Positions 26,879 through 35,719 of a DNA stretch of 64,000 bases are shown piece by piece; the stretch's first letter is position 1; every line of letters begins with the position of its first letter. Below the pieces are notes generated by a model that was given only the letters and a program-made list of their open reading frames with translations, did no database searches and was not told the origin of the DNA. The position numbers were made by a program, and so were the translations under genes. Source of the stretch: an uncultured Bacteroidales bacterium (lineage in GTDB: Bacteria; Bacteroidota; Bacteroidia; Bacteroidales; Paludibacteraceae); the NCBI GenBank assembly GCA_903901975.1, contig CAIUTB010000143.1, positions 1 through 64,000 on the forward strand. Direction: 5' to 3'.

Positions 26879-27832
26879 CTACAATATGCGTATGCTTTTA
26901 TATTTGCTGTTACGATTTCCGAAAACATATTCGAAACTATACGACAGCATGAACTCAAAGGATCCTCCACTTACACTTAGTATCTGAGAAGTAGGCAAAT
27001 CATACGAACAGCCAATCGACAAACCTTCCGAAATATTTAATCCGGCTAATATGACAACTGCATCTTCAAGTCTATATGTTAACCCACCCCAGTATTTCGA
27101 ATCATATTCAGCCAGGGCACTTAAATCCCATTGCAGTGAACTGAAATCGGTTTTAATCAGTGTACTGGGTTTGATTACAAACTTTGTATCAGCTAAACTC
27201 CAGTTATATCCTCCGGTCAAAAACATTGAACCGGTTTGTTTAAATTTAGATCGGTCTCCCCAATCGACAGTCGGATTATTCAAATGCTGGTATGATAGAC
27301 CGGCATAATATTTCGGGGTTGAATAATAAAGCCCTACATTCATATCGAAAGCCATACCCACCACAGCACTTTTAGGTATCTCCGGGTCGGCAGTCATATC
27401 ATGATATTCACCAATAGAAATGGTATGAACACTGTCACCATGAAAGCCCAAACTCACATAACCCAATTCAATTCCGGCACTTAACACTCCCTGACCAAGC
27501 TTCCTTTTGTATGCATACTGCAAATGTAATGCCTGATTTGTAAACTGTCCTACCTTATCATCCAGAAAGATAACGCCTAAGCCTCCATAATTAACCCCTT
27601 CAATTTTCAAGGGTGAATCAATACTGAGATTAAAAGTACTACCTCCATTGGGCATTCCCAGCCACTGTATGCGCTGTTGCCCTGTTATCTGAATCATATC
27701 GCTCTCTCCCACCGCTGCAGGGTTGAATGACGAGGCATGAAACATATACTGACTCATCTGTGGATCAAACTGTGAAACTGCAGAACCTACGCAAACTAGT
27801 AATAACAATAAACTTAAAACTACTTTTTTCAT
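26879..27832 (-). CDS. porP: Type IX secretion system membrane protein PorP/SprF
   Basis: About 317 aa: signal peptide (MKKVVLSLLLLLVCVGSAVS) then an outer-membrane beta-barrel with the family start QFDPQMSQYMFHASSFNPAAVG, glycine/aromatic strands (LSAGIELGYVSLGF, YYAGLSYQHLNNP), ending in MLSYSFEYVF. PorP-type proteins attach T9SS components or adhesins at the outer membrane. I chose the ATG at 27832; the frame opens 27 nt earlier but would precede the signal peptide with MNDLLLTVP. First gene of porPKLMN, 67 nt before porK. No clean promoter match was found upstream. Confidence 0.92.
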   Translation of the reverse strand: MKKVVLSLLLLLVCVGSAVSQFDPQMSQYMFHASSFNPAAVGESDMIQITGQQRIQWLGMPNGGSTFNLSIDSPLKIEGVNYGGLGVIFLDDKVGQFTNQALHLQYAYKRKLGQGVLSAGIELGYVSLGFHGDSVHTISIGEYHDMTADPEIPKSAVVGMAFDMNVGLYYSTPKYYAGLSYQHLNNPTVDWGDRSKFKQTGSMFLTGGYNWSLADTKFVIKPSTLIKTDFSSLQWDLSALAEYDSKYWGGLTYRLEDAVVILAGLNISEGLSIGCSYDLPTSQILSVSGGSFEFMLSYSFEYVFGNRNSKYKSIRIL

Positions 27833-28015
27833 AGGAACTGTTAGTAATAAATCGTTCACAACCTAAGCATTTTCAACTATTTTTCAGATTGTGTCATTAA
27901 TCAAACTAAAAATTATTCAAAAAATTGTTTTAATTCTCAATTTAGTTTCTAATTCTTCACAACAGGATTCAGGCAAATTCGGTCCGATTTGTTCTTGATT
28001 CTTGATTTTCAGGCA

Positions 28016-28237
28016 TTAATACTCTTCTTCATTGAAAAAGAAGTCTTCCTTGCTCGGATAATCAGGCCATATATCTTCTATGCTTTCATATATTTCACCT
28101 TCATCTTCAATTTCCTGCAGATTTTCAATTACCTCCAGAGGTGATCCCGAACGCATTGCATAATCAATTAACTCATCCTTGGTAGCTGGCCAAGGTGCAT
28201 CCTCAATTTTTGAAGCTAATTCCAACGTCCAATACAT
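28016..28237 (-). CDS. DUF2795-type small acidic protein
   Basis: 73-aa acidic protein, without signal peptide or membrane segment. The sequence WPATKDELIDYAMRSGSP, then EVIENLQEIEDEGEIYESI, resembles DUF2795, a small helical family of unknown role found beside varied housekeeping genes in Bacteroidota. The C-terminus is rich in E and D. It is 77 nt from the PduO gene stop on the same strand, so they may share a transcript. Confidence 0.7.
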   Translation of the reverse strand: MYWTLELASKIEDAPWPATKDELIDYAMRSGSPLEVIENLQEIEDEGEIYESIEDIWPDYPSKEDFFFNEEEY

Positions 28238-28314
28238 AATTTAGCTATAATTTTTAAAATAATAAGTAAGTATAAAATTTTTCTAATTTCGTGCAAAAAT
28301 AGGAATTTTTTTTA

Positions 28315-28866
28315 TTAATCATGCGATTTCCAGCAAATTTCTTCAGCACCCGAATTGTAGGTAAAATAGCGTGATAGGGCAAAAAAATAATCAGAAAGCC
28401 TGTTAAAGTAAATAAGTATCTGAATTTCAATCAAATAAACATCATTCATATCAAAAAGACGACGTTCGGCACGCCGTGAAATTGTTCGGCAAACATGGGC
28501 CAAAGCTCCGGTTTGTGAGCCACCCGGAAGAATAAAAGAACTTAATTCAGGTAGATTTGCATCAATGCGATCAATTTCCTGCTCTATTTGGTCAATGCTA
28601 TCGGGTTTTAAAATCGATTCCCTTCGCAATTCAATTTTGGTGGTATCGGTTGCCAAATAGGATCCTATGGTAAATAAATTATGTTGAATGCTTCGTAAAA
28701 AAGCAACAACTTCTATTGAAACTTCATAGGTGGTAAGGAGTCCGATAAATGAATTCAGTTCATCTACCGTACCATAAGCCTCAATTCTTAAATCATTCTT
28801 GGCGACGCGTGTTCCGCCAATTAATCCGGTTTGGCCTCCATCTCCGGTTTTAGTATATAATTTCAT
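28315..28866 (-). CDS. Cob(I)yrinic acid a,c-diamide adenosyltransferase, PduO type
   Basis: 183 aa. Transfers adenosyl from ATP to cob(I)alamin, giving adenosylcobalamin, cofactor of methylmalonyl-CoA mutase and other enzymes. Family marks: the ATP-binding TKTGDGGQTGLIGG at the N-terminus, GTVDELNSFIG, and CRTISRRAERRLF in the third helix of the bundle. Cytoplasmic trimer. No cobalamin riboswitch is visible in the short leader, which is mostly an 8-bp tandem repeat. The presence of a B12-modifying enzyme fits propionate metabolism but does not prove it. Next gene upstream is an O-methyltransferase, separated by 45 nt. Confidence 0.93.
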   Translation of the reverse strand: MKLYTKTGDGGQTGLIGGTRVAKNDLRIEAYGTVDELNSFIGLLTTYEVSIEVVAFLRSIQHNLFTIGSYLATDTTKIELRRESILKPDSIDQIEQEIDRIDANLPELSSFILPGGSQTGALAHVCRTISRRAERRLFDMNDVYLIEIQILIYFNRLSDYFFALSRYFTYNSGAEEICWKSHD

Positions 28867-28876
28867 TGTGTTTTGC

Positions 28877-28908
28877 GTTTACTTGTCTACTTGTTTACTT
28901 GTTTACTT
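28877..28908. repeat. Octamer tandem repeat in an intercistronic spacer
   Basis: Four 8-bp units: GTTTACTT, GTCTACTT, GTTTACTT, GTTTACTT. They occupy nearly all of the 45-bp gap between the PduO gene start and the end of the methyltransferase gene. Confidence 0.85.
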
Positions 28909-28911
28909 TAC

Positions 28912-29691
28912 TCAATAACGCATTTTATAGTGGTTTTTGTTTAAATCTTTATTAAAAAAAACGATTCCCAGTTGAAATAAGTCGATGGTAGAAGTAACTT
29001 TCGGATGATTTTTTATCATTCCCCAGGCTTTTTCCATTTCCGACGACCAATAAATATCATCAACCACAATAAGTGTTTTATCGTGAATTTTGGTCATGCA
29101 CTGTTCAAAATAATCGTAAATTGCAGGTAAACGGTGATTGGCATCTATAAACACAAAATCTAATCGGTCAAAACCATCAAGAACATTGGTCAATGTTTCG
29201 TCAATACTGCCGGTTTCTATCTGTATATTTTTTAAATTTAGCTTTTCGAAATTGGATTGTGCAGCGGCAGCAATTTCTAAACTTCCCTCAAGGGTCACGC
29301 ATCGAATTTCCTTCGATGCTGAAGCCAAGTATGCCGTTGTTAAGCCCAATGAAGTGCCAAATTCAAGAACCCGTAGCGAATTACTGTGAAGTACCAGTTT
29401 AAAAAGCAACTGTGCATATTTAGTTGATTTGAGAGAATGTGCAGCAATAGTTGATATTTTTCGGTATTGGCTTTTCCCTGTTCCAAAATCATCAATATGT
29501 AGCAACTGATTATTCTCTCTCAATGTTTTTCTTATTTTCTCAATTTTAGGGAATATATAATACTGACTTTTATCGTATATCACAAAGCGAACCAGTTGAA
29601 ATAAAAAAGGCGAATGAATGCCAAAACCTTTGGTATTTCGGGCTGTAAGTGTGTGTATAATATACTTGTATATAAAACTGATTTGCTTCAT
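28912..29691 (-). CDS. SAM-dependent O-methyltransferase-like protein
   Basis: About 259 aa, Rossmann methyltransferase. Motif I reads VLEFGTSLGLTTAYLA, followed by CVTLEGS (motif II) and FVFIDANHRLPAIYDYFE, with VVDDIYWS in the later core. This is the O-methyltransferase/class I family (DUF-type relatives in Bacteroidales). The substrate is unknown. I start at the ATG 29691 (MKQISFIYKYII); the frame extends 41 codons further upstream, but those residues are hydrophobic and mixed, unlike the family. The gap to the PduO gene is an octamer tandem repeat. Confidence 0.75.
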   Translation of the reverse strand: MKQISFIYKYIIHTLTARNTKGFGIHSPFLFQLVRFVIYDKSQYYIFPKIEKIRKTLRENNQLLHIDDFGTGKSQYRKISTIAAHSLKSTKYAQLLFKLVLHSNSLRVLEFGTSLGLTTAYLASASKEIRCVTLEGSLEIAAAAQSNFEKLNLKNIQIETGSIDETLTNVLDGFDRLDFVFIDANHRLPAIYDYFEQCMTKIHDKTLIVVDDIYWSSEMEKAWGMIKNHPKVTSTIDLFQLGIVFFNKDLNKNHYKMRY

Positions 29692-29897
29692 AAAGTTACA
29701 AATATATACAAAAGGATTAACCGATGCAAGACTAAAGTATCGGATTCGGAAAAATAAATACGAAAACAGTTGAAGTGTTATATATTTTAAATGTAAATTT
29801 CCTAAACAGAACAATGAATTTAGCGATTGATATCTGAAATTATATACATAATCAAATTCAAAGAAAAACTGACATCTTAAGAATAAGTCCTATAGTA

Positions 29898-30758
29898 TTA
29901 GGATTGAAAGTGCTTCTTTAGCTGAAAAAAACCAAAAATAGTCAAGGCTCCGCTGGCAATGCCTAACCAAAGGGTATTCCCTGTTCCAATAGTATCAATA
30001 TCGGGTAAATGATAGCCATTGTATTTTAAATAGTAAAAAATTATGGCAAGTACATTATTGACAAAATGTGCAGCAATTGGCAGCCATATATTGTTGCTCC
30101 AAAAAAGCAGATAACCGAAAAATGCCCCCATCAACATACGGGGCACAAAACCATAGAATTGCAGGTGAATGGCACTAAAAACGATAGCCGTTATCCAGAT
30201 AGCTAATTTTACTCCTTTCCAGTCTCTTAGAATGCCTTGCAAAGCTCCACGGAAAAATAATTCTTCACTAAAAGCAGGCAATATGGCAATCAGAAATATA
30301 TTAAATAGTAACCCGCTGATGGTACGAACCTGAACTAATTTCTCAGTTAGTCGGGCAGCTTCCTGCTCAGCAGTTTTCATCCAGGCTTCCATACCGGCAA
30401 AAGCTTTTGGAAGAATCAACCGTTGGTTCAGTTCGCCCAACAGATTGATAAATGGTATTAGCAAAATCATGAACAAGAAAACGAATGCAAAGTCAGTGAA
30501 TTTATTTTTTTTAGTCAACCCCAGAAAAATCAAGGGCCTTTCATTCATAAAATAAGCCATTACGAATGATGGTAAGATGAAAATTCCAATGGTCGTGATA
30601 AGTTGAACCACCTTAATCATTTCAATATTTTCAGTTTTCGAGGAACTTAGGATTGCAAGCGGAGAAATAAAAAAAATAGAAAATACAATTACAGCTAAAA
30701 ACACAAAAAGTTTAGTTGAAATCCGGGAATTCAGTAGACTGGCTTTGAAATAAAACAT
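29898..30758 (-). CDS. CPBP family intramembrane glutamic endopeptidase
   Basis: 286 aa, about eight membrane segments. The CPBP/Abi motifs are all present: motif 1 EELFFRG (after LPAFS), motif 2 FSAIHLQ (catalytic His), motif 3 HFVNN. These are the catalytic Glu pair and His of the Rce1-like intramembrane proteases. Substrate unknown: such proteins process peptides, give immunity to bacteriocins, or act in prenylated protein processing in eukaryotes. Single gene on the minus strand. Confidence 0.88.
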   Translation of the reverse strand: MFYFKASLLNSRISTKLFVFLAVIVFSIFFISPLAILSSSKTENIEMIKVVQLITTIGIFILPSFVMAYFMNERPLIFLGLTKKNKFTDFAFVFLFMILLIPFINLLGELNQRLILPKAFAGMEAWMKTAEQEAARLTEKLVQVRTISGLLFNIFLIAILPAFSEELFFRGALQGILRDWKGVKLAIWITAIVFSAIHLQFYGFVPRMLMGAFFGYLLFWSNNIWLPIAAHFVNNVLAIIFYYLKYNGYHLPDIDTIGTGNTLWLGIASGALTIFGFFQLKKHFQS

Positions 30759-30773
30759 CTTTACAGTGTGTTT

Positions 30774-30810
30774 ACAAAAAAACTCCTGCTATCTTTCGAT
30801 AACAGAAGTT
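30774..30810 (-). terminator. Terminator of the RRM gene
   Basis: On the minus strand AACTTCTGTTATC, GAAA tetraloop, GATAGCAGGAGTT, then T-run. The 13-bp stem (30781-30793 with 30798-30810) has two G-U type pairs. It lies 25 bp after the RRM gene stop. Confidence 0.8.
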
Positions 30811-30835
30811 CTTTTTGTGTGATTGAAATAAAATC

Positions 30836-31081
30836 TTAGTTTCTTGGGCGAGCTTCTTTAACAACCATTGAGCGGCCATCAAATTCAGCACCGTTTAATT
30901 CTTCGATTACTTTTGCAGCAGCTGCATCGTCAGCCATTTCTACAAATGCAAATCCTTTTGATTTTCCTGTTTCGCGATCTTTGATGATTTTGCAAGATTC
31001 TACTGCACCATACTCTTCAATAACGCCCTGAAGGTCGTTTTCGCGCACTTTGTAACTTAAGTTACCTACGTAAATGTTCAT
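30836..31081 (-). CDS. RRM-type RNA-binding protein
   Basis: An 81-aa single RNA recognition motif. RNP2 is IYVGNL at residues 3-8, and RNP1 is KGFAFVEM around 42-49, which carries the RNA-contacting aromatics. Small RRM proteins of this length occur in cyanobacteria and Bacteroidota and are often cold-induced. The gene has its own promoter and terminator. A leader of about 120 nt separates the promoter from the ATG, long for this phylum and suggestive of leader-based or autogenous control (inference). No neighbour function is evident. Confidence 0.92.
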   Translation of the reverse strand: MNIYVGNLSYKVRENDLQGVIEEYGAVESCKIIKDRETGKSKGFAFVEMADDAAAAKVIEELNGAEFDGRSMVVKEARPRN

Positions 31082-31270
31082 AAAATAAAAATAAAAAAAT
31101 TGAATAAATTGTTTTCAAGAACAGTATAGAAAACGAGGTTAAAGCAATTTCGGTCCTTGAAAAGGTGAGACGAGAATAACCATTCGAAAAAATACACTTT
31201 CTTTTCGGTACAAAGGAAAGCATTTATTTTTGATAATCAAACATTTGCTGTCAAATATTTTAAAAATTAT
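31082..31270. other. Leader of the RRM gene and upstream AT-rich DNA
   Basis: About 120 nt of untranslated leader run from the promoter to the ATG, then the promoter itself (31211-31241). The stretch has A-runs and no clear hairpin. The 115-bp element begins at its right edge. Confidence 0.45.
31211..31241 (-). promoter_or_regulatory. Promoter of the RRM gene
   Basis: Minus-strand TTTG (31241-31238), 19-bp spacer, TTCCTTTG (31218-31211). This matches TTTG-N19-TAnnTTTG except one base in the -7 box. Confidence 0.55.
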
Positions 31271-31385
31271 GCACCCCTAACCCCTAAAGGGGAACTTAGT
31301 TAGTGTTATCAGTTTCAAAAAAAAAGAATTTTCAACCCAAGTTGTAAAGTAGTTATTTCTAACTCCCCTTTAGTGGTTGGGGGCT
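31271..31385. repeat. 115-bp element with CCCCTAAAGGGG-type inverted ends (copy 2)
   Basis: Same length and end words as the copy at 12191-12305: left end ACCCCTAACCCCTAAAGGGG, right end CTCCCCTTTAGTGGTTGGGG, and centre CAAAAAAAAAGAAT. It stops 1 bp before the proA stop codon. Its ends are inverted copies of each other and of copy 1, while the centre is poorly conserved. Non-coding. Confidence 0.7.
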
Positions 31386-31386
31386 A

Positions 31387-32631
31387 TTATCTAATTTGTC
31401 CGTCACCTTTAATTATCCATTTGTACGAACAAAGCTCTTCCAATGCCATTGGACCACGGGCATGCAATTTTTGCGTGCTGATTCCGATTTCTGCTCCCAA
31501 TCCGAATTGTGCTCCATCGGTAAAAGCAGAGGAAACATTGCTGTAGACACAGGCTGCGTCCACTGTTTTTTCAAAAAGATTGATCTGAGCCTGATTTTCG
31601 CTGACAATACATTCGCTGTGTTTGGAACTGTATTTACTGATATGATCGACAGCACTTTCTATACTGTCAACTGTCTTAACAGACATTTTATAGTCGAGGA
31701 ATTCAATGCCGAAACTTTCATCGCTGGCTTTTTCTAGTAAATGTGCCGGATAATTCCCATTTAATGAATTAAATGCTTTTTCATCAGCATAAATAATTAC
31801 CTCTTTTTCTGCCAGTTTTTGACAAAGAGCCGCTATGTCGGTCAATCGTTTTTCGTTTATCACTAAACAGTCCAATGCATTACAAACACTTACACGGCGG
31901 GTTTTGGCATTGAAAACAATCGCTTTGCCATTTTCCAAATCGCCAAATTCATCAAAATAGGTGTGACAAATGCCCGCGCCGGTTTCAATTACCGGAATGC
32001 GTGAATTATCACGTACAAAATCAATCAGACCCTTACCACCGCGAGGAATAATCACATCCACATAGCCTACGGCATTCATCAGTTCGGCTGTGGCTTCTCT
32101 TCCGGCAGGCAAAAGTGTAACTATATTCTTATCCAACCCGAATTTTTCAAGTACAGACTGTATTACTTTTACAATGGCAGAATTGGAATTATGTGCATCT
32201 GTTCCGCCTTTCAACACACAGGCGTTTCCCGATTTCAGACAAAGCGAAAAAACATCGAAACTTACGTTGGGACGGGCTTCATAAATAATACCAACCACCC
32301 CAAACGGAACGGTTATTTTACTGATTTTCATTCCGTTCGGACGTTCGGTTGCCATCAGTTGTTTGCCCAGTGGTGAGGGCAAAGTAGCCACGTTACGGAT
32401 ATCGGCTGCAATTCCGGCAATACGTTCCTTACTGAGCAAAAGTCGGTCGTACATGGGATTTGCTTTATCCATAGCAGCCAGGTCTTTAGCATTTTCAACT
32501 AAAATAGATTCAGTTTGTGCGATTGCGTTATTGGCTAAAGCCAACAAAACCTGATTAATCGTTTCGTCGTTAATCAGGTTTAATGTTCGGGAAGCTTTTA
32601 CAGCGTCTTCTTTCCAACTAATATCATTCAT
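31387..32631 (-). CDS. proA: Glutamate-5-semialdehyde dehydrogenase (gamma-glutamyl phosphate reductase)
   Basis: Second enzyme of proline synthesis: NADPH-dependent reduction of gamma-glutamyl phosphate to glutamate semialdehyde. The 414-aa protein has the aldehyde dehydrogenase fold with [35 protein letters not shown] and the catalytic Cys in VCNALDCL. Normal length. No proB next to it. It is 50 nt after exbD on the same strand, with an octamer tandem spacer between, so transcription may continue from exbBD. The 3' end abuts the 115-bp repeat. Confidence 0.95.
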   Translation of the reverse strand: MNDISWKEDAVKASRTLNLINDETINQVLLALANNAIAQTESILVENAKDLAAMDKANPMYDRLLLSKERIAGIAADIRNVATLPSPLGKQLMATERPNGMKISKITVPFGVVGIIYEARPNVSFDVFSLCLKSGNACVLKGGTDAHNSNSAIVKVIQSVLEKFGLDKNIVTLLPAGREATAELMNAVGYVDVIIPRGGKGLIDFVRDNSRIPVIETGAGICHTYFDEFGDLENGKAIVFNAKTRRVSVCNALDCLVINEKRLTDIAALCQKLAEKEVIIYADEKAFNSLNGNYPAHLLEKASDESFGIEFLDYKMSVKTVDSIESAVDHISKYSSKHSECIVSENQAQINLFEKTVDAACVYSNVSSAFTDGAQFGLGAEIGISTQKLHARGPMALEELCSYKWIIKGDGQIR

Positions 32632-32651
32632 TTCTTCTGTATCTTATGGTT

Positions 32652-32675
32652 CCTCGTCTCCTTGTTTCCTTTTTT
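32652..32675. repeat. Octamer-like tandem repeat between exbD and proA
   Basis: Three 8-bp units, CCTCGTCT, CCTTGTTT and CCTTTTTT, in the 50-bp spacer between the two genes. Less regular than the ones at 28877 and 62144. Confidence 0.55.
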
Positions 32676-32681
32676 CCTGAA

Positions 32682-33095
32682 TTACTTTTTCTCTTTCTGA
32701 GTGAACAATACCATTTTCACTTTGAGTTTATTCCCTATGTCAATAACACTTACCACATCCTGAAGGTTCAGGGTTTTATCGGCATGAAGTAAGACAATTA
32801 GCTCTTCGCCCTTCGATTTTTTGTGAATAAGTTGTGATAGTTGTGGTTCGATGGTTTCGAATGTAACTTCTTTTTTATCAACATAATAGCGGTGTTCTGC
32901 CGTAATCGTCAGATTGATTTGTTTTTTAACCACCTGGTTCTCAGAGGTTTTCGATTTTGGAAGCAACACACTGATAGTTGCCGGTGTAACCAACGTAGAT
33001 ATGATTAAGAAAAATAACAACAGGAAAAACATAATGTCGTTCAACGAAGCGGTATACACTTCGGCTGTTCTTAATTTTCGGCGTTCTATTTTCAT
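32682..33095 (-). CDS. exbD: ExbD/TolR family biopolymer transporter
   Basis: 137 aa: one membrane helix near the N-terminus (about 22-42; LNDIMFFLLLFFLIISTLV, with the conserved Asp of the proton channel), then a periplasmic domain of about 90 residues. It works with ExbB to use the proton gradient to energise TonB or Tol-like partners. I chose the ATG at 33095 (MKIERRKLRTAEV); the open frame starts 48 nt upstream inside the exbB stop region. Its start is 13 nt after exbB. Whether it drives TonB or Tol is not clear, since no tonB is beside it. Confidence 0.88.
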   Translation of the reverse strand: MKIERRKLRTAEVYTASLNDIMFFLLLFFLIISTLVTPATISVLLPKSKTSENQVVKKQINLTITAEHRYYVDKKEVTFETIEPQLSQLIHKKSKGEELIVLLHADKTLNLQDVVSVIDIGNKLKVKMVLFTQKEKK

Positions 33096-33108
33096 GATTA
33101 TAAACGAA

Positions 33109-33816
33109 TTATGCTTTAGCTGCTCTTTTTTGGTTGCGAACATCTTTCAACAGATTATTCGAGTATTTATCGATATTTACGACCACTTTATCAATTCGTC
33201 CGTTGAGAATGTAATAGCCAGAGTATGCTATAATTCCAACAAAAAGTCCTGCTCCTGAGCAAATCATTTTTTGATAAAGTCCATCGGAAATGTTGGCAAT
33301 GTTCAGGTCGTTTGTAACCGAAATGTTATAAAATATCTTGATAACTCCGAAAATGGTTCCTAAAAATCCAAGCATGGGAGCAATGGAAGCAGTAATTCCC
33401 AGATAATTCATTCCACGTTCCAACAGCGAAATTTGTTGACGGGCTTCACTTTGAAGCGCATCCTGAATTTCAGCATCTTCATGTCCGGCCGATTCCAGTC
33501 CGGCTGCTAATACTTTAGCATAAGCCGTTGGTTTCTCGTTACAAAATTTGATAGCTTTATCAACTTTATTGTCAGCAATCATCTCGCTGATGCGCGTAAA
33601 CCAGATTGAATCAGCTTTGCCAAGTTCGTTAATTGTTATCCAGCGTTCAATAAACATATAAATGGAAAGGAAAAACAGCATAAAAAGCGGGACTAAAATC
33701 CATCCACCTTTCATCAATAGCTGAAAATAATTTTCGTTGGAAACGACTACGGCAGTTGCTGCAGAATCAGTCGGCAAGTTGGACGCAACCTGAAGTAAAA
33801 CAGTTAATAAGTTCAT
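33109..33816 (-). CDS. exbB: ExbB/TolQ family proton channel protein
   Basis: 235 aa, three membrane segments (about 35-55, 135-160, 185-205) with the MotA/TolQ/ExbB core: LLERGMNYLGITASIAPMLGF and GTIFGVIKIF. Partner of ExbD; about five ExbB surround the ExbD helices. First gene of an exbB-exbD(-proA) unit. A promoter with TACTTTTG at -7 and TTTT as -33 lies 82 bp before the ATG. Tol-Pal or TonB use cannot be separated from sequence. Confidence 0.9.
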   Translation of the reverse strand: MNLLTVLLQVASNLPTDSAATAVVVSNENYFQLLMKGGWILVPLFMLFFLSIYMFIERWITINELGKADSIWFTRISEMIADNKVDKAIKFCNEKPTAYAKVLAAGLESAGHEDAEIQDALQSEARQQISLLERGMNYLGITASIAPMLGFLGTIFGVIKIFYNISVTNDLNIANISDGLYQKMICSGAGLFVGIIAYSGYYILNGRIDKVVVNIDKYSNNLLKDVRNQKRAAKA

Positions 33817-33897
33817 TTTTAATTGATTTTATAGATAGTCAGTAATTTCGGATTTGTATTAAAAAATCAGAATTTTGTATCTGATTCATTTTGAACG

Positions 33898-33928
33898 CAA
33901 AAGTAGTTCAATTATTGAACATGAAAAA
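33898..33928 (-). promoter_or_regulatory. Promoter of exbBD
   Basis: Minus-strand TTTT (33928-33925), 19-bp spacer, TACTTTTG (33905-33898). One mismatch to the Bacteroidota consensus. Confidence 0.45.
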
Positions 33929-34056
33929 TTATTGTTAGTAATAATTAACGTCGGCAATTTACAGTACAGCTGAAAATTATTCATTTTCTTACATTACAAC
34001 AGTTGTGCCAAAAAATGAAATATCAAATTCGGACACAGATAATTAACTTCTTTGGC

Positions 34057-34578
34057 TTATTTTCCGATTCGTTTCATCCACTGATAGATTTCAGCGGCTT
34101 CGGGTGAGTTATTTTCACTCATCAAATCTCCATACAACTTGATTAGCACTTCTTTGTATCGATTTGTTTTTTCATCGTAAATAAATGCTGAATAGCGAAT
34201 ATCTCCAAAATCAGCCATTTGCATTTGCGGTTTTGTGATTGTTCCTTTGGAGGCAGTATAGATTTTATTGACGTAATACTTTAAAGTATCGGGAGGAATA
34301 TGAGTAGTTGGAGTCTGACAAAAAGAAATATTCTTATCCATATTTATTGAGCTGATATAACCCGTCGAATCAGGTTCATACCACTCATGAAACACTTCCA
34401 CCCATTTGAAAGGAAGTACATTTCCGAGTGAATCAATTAAATAACCGGAACTTTGAGGTAGCCAGGCATAGTTCAGGTAATGCATTTCGAAATAGATTTT
34501 TTGTTTCAGGGTCGGAATTTCTTCTTTGCACGAAATGAAACATAAAACTGTAAATAAAACCAGTACGTTTGTTTTCAT
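34057..34578 (-). CDS. Hypothetical lipoprotein, 173 aa
   Basis: Signal peptide and lipobox (FISC, Cys17) followed by EEIPTLKQK, so it is probably lipid-anchored in the envelope. The body is beta-rich with many aromatics (YFEMHYLNYAWLP, KWVEVFHEWYEPD). I recognise no family. It sits alone between exbB and the divergent fabI. No catalytic motif is seen. Confidence 0.7.
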   Translation of the reverse strand: MKTNVLVLFTVLCFISCKEEIPTLKQKIYFEMHYLNYAWLPQSSGYLIDSLGNVLPFKWVEVFHEWYEPDSTGYISSINMDKNISFCQTPTTHIPPDTLKYYVNKIYTASKGTITKPQMQMADFGDIRYSAFIYDEKTNRYKEVLIKLYGDLMSENNSPEAAEIYQWMKRIGK

Positions 34579-34677
34579 CTTCTGTTTTTGATTAAAAAAT
34601 TGCCAAAAAAATATATTTCACATGCTGCTATATATCAATAGTTTACATTCTATTTTCCGATTTGGTTTAGCAATAAA

Positions 34678-34708
34678 TTTTCCAGTATTGCACATTTTGT
34701 CTATCTTT
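34678..34708 (+). promoter_or_regulatory. Promoter of fabI
   Basis: TTTC (34678-34681), 19-bp spacer, TATCTTTG (34701-34708). One mismatch to TTTG-N19-TAnnTTTG; about 78 bp before the ATG. Confidence 0.5.
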
Positions 34709-34786
34709 GTGCAGAAATTCAGTTTTAGAATCAGAACATTTTACTTTTAGCTGTGTTCTATTCTTACAACTATTAACTAATAAAAC

Positions 34787-35644
34787 ATGGGTAATAATTT
34801 ATTAAAAGGAAAAAGAGGTATTGTATTTGGTGCGTTGAACGATATGTCCATCGCATGGAAAGTGGCTGAACGCGTTGTGGAAGAAGGTGCTATTATCACC
34901 TTGTCGAACACTCCACTAGCTGTACGAATGGGCACAACCAACGATTTGGCTGAAAAACTAAACGCTAAACTGATTCCTGCCGACGCTACCAGCGTGGAAG
35001 ATTTGGAAACAGTTTTCAAAGAATCAATCGAAGCTTTGGGCGGAAAAATTGACTTTGTTCTTCACTCTATTGGTATGTCGCCAAACGTTCGAAAAAAACG
35101 TACCTACGATGACCTTGATTACGATATGCTGACCACCACGCTTGATATTTCAGCAATTTCATTCCACAAAATGTTACAGGTTGCCAAGAAAATGAATGCA
35201 ATTAACGATTATGGTTCAGTGGTTGCACTTTCGTATATGGCTGCCCAGCGTACTGTTTTCGGTTACAACGATATGGCTGATGCCAAATCAATTCTCGAAT
35301 CGATTGCACGCAGTTTTGGTTATATTTATGGTCGCGAACACAGTGTACGCGTAAATACTATTTCTCAGTCGCCAACCCCAACCACTGCCGGTAGCGGTGT
35401 AAAAGGTATGGAAGGCTTGCTCGACTTTTCAGAACGTATGTCGCCACTGGGCAATGCCACTGCAGCCGATTGCGCGGACTATTGCGTGGTTATGTTCAGC
35501 GATCTGACTCGCAAAGTGACTATGCAAAACCTTTACCACGATGGTGGATTCTCAAGCATGGCCATGAGTTACCGCGCTATGGAGCAATACAACAAGGGTT
35601 TCGACGAATTTAAAGACGAAAACGGTAAAGTTATCTACGGATAA
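34787..35644 (+). CDS. fabI: Enoyl-[acyl-carrier-protein] reductase FabI
   Basis: Reduces trans-2-enoyl-ACP to acyl-ACP in the last step of fatty acid elongation, with NADH/NADPH. A short-chain dehydrogenase: 285 aa, cofactor region KRGIVFGALNDMSIAWKVA, and the catalytic Tyr and Lys in GYNDMADAK, the Tyr-(Xaa)6-Lys spacing of FabI. An extra ALSYMAAQRTVFG precedes it, as in the Bacteroidota type. Single gene with its own promoter and a strong terminator. Confidence 0.94.
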   Translation: MGNNLLKGKRGIVFGALNDMSIAWKVAERVVEEGAIITLSNTPLAVRMGTTNDLAEKLNAKLIPADATSVEDLETVFKESIEALGGKIDFVLHSIGMSPNVRKKRTYDDLDYDMLTTTLDISAISFHKMLQVAKKMNAINDYGSVVALSYMAAQRTVFGYNDMADAKSILESIARSFGYIYGREHSVRVNTISQSPTPTTAGSGVKGMEGLLDFSERMSPLGNATAADCADYCVVMFSDLTRKVTMQNLYHDGGFSSMAMSYRAMEQYNKGFDEFKDENGKVIYG

Positions 35645-35666
35645 TCAAATCACTTGAATTATATGA

Positions 35667-35706
35667 CAAGTCCTAAAAACTCAATGGTTTTTAGGACTTG
35701 TTTTTT
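35667..35706 (+). terminator. Terminator of fabI
   Basis: A perfect 14-bp inverted repeat (35667-35680 with 35687-35700) with a 6-nt loop, followed by T6. It lies 22 bp after the fabI stop, before the convergent T9SS cargo gene. Confidence 0.9.
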
Positions 35707-35719
35707 AGGACTATCTTGT

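Noticed and set aside
28867-28911. Possible cobalamin riboswitch before the PduO-type gene
   Set aside because: The leader is 45 bp and is an octamer tandem repeat.
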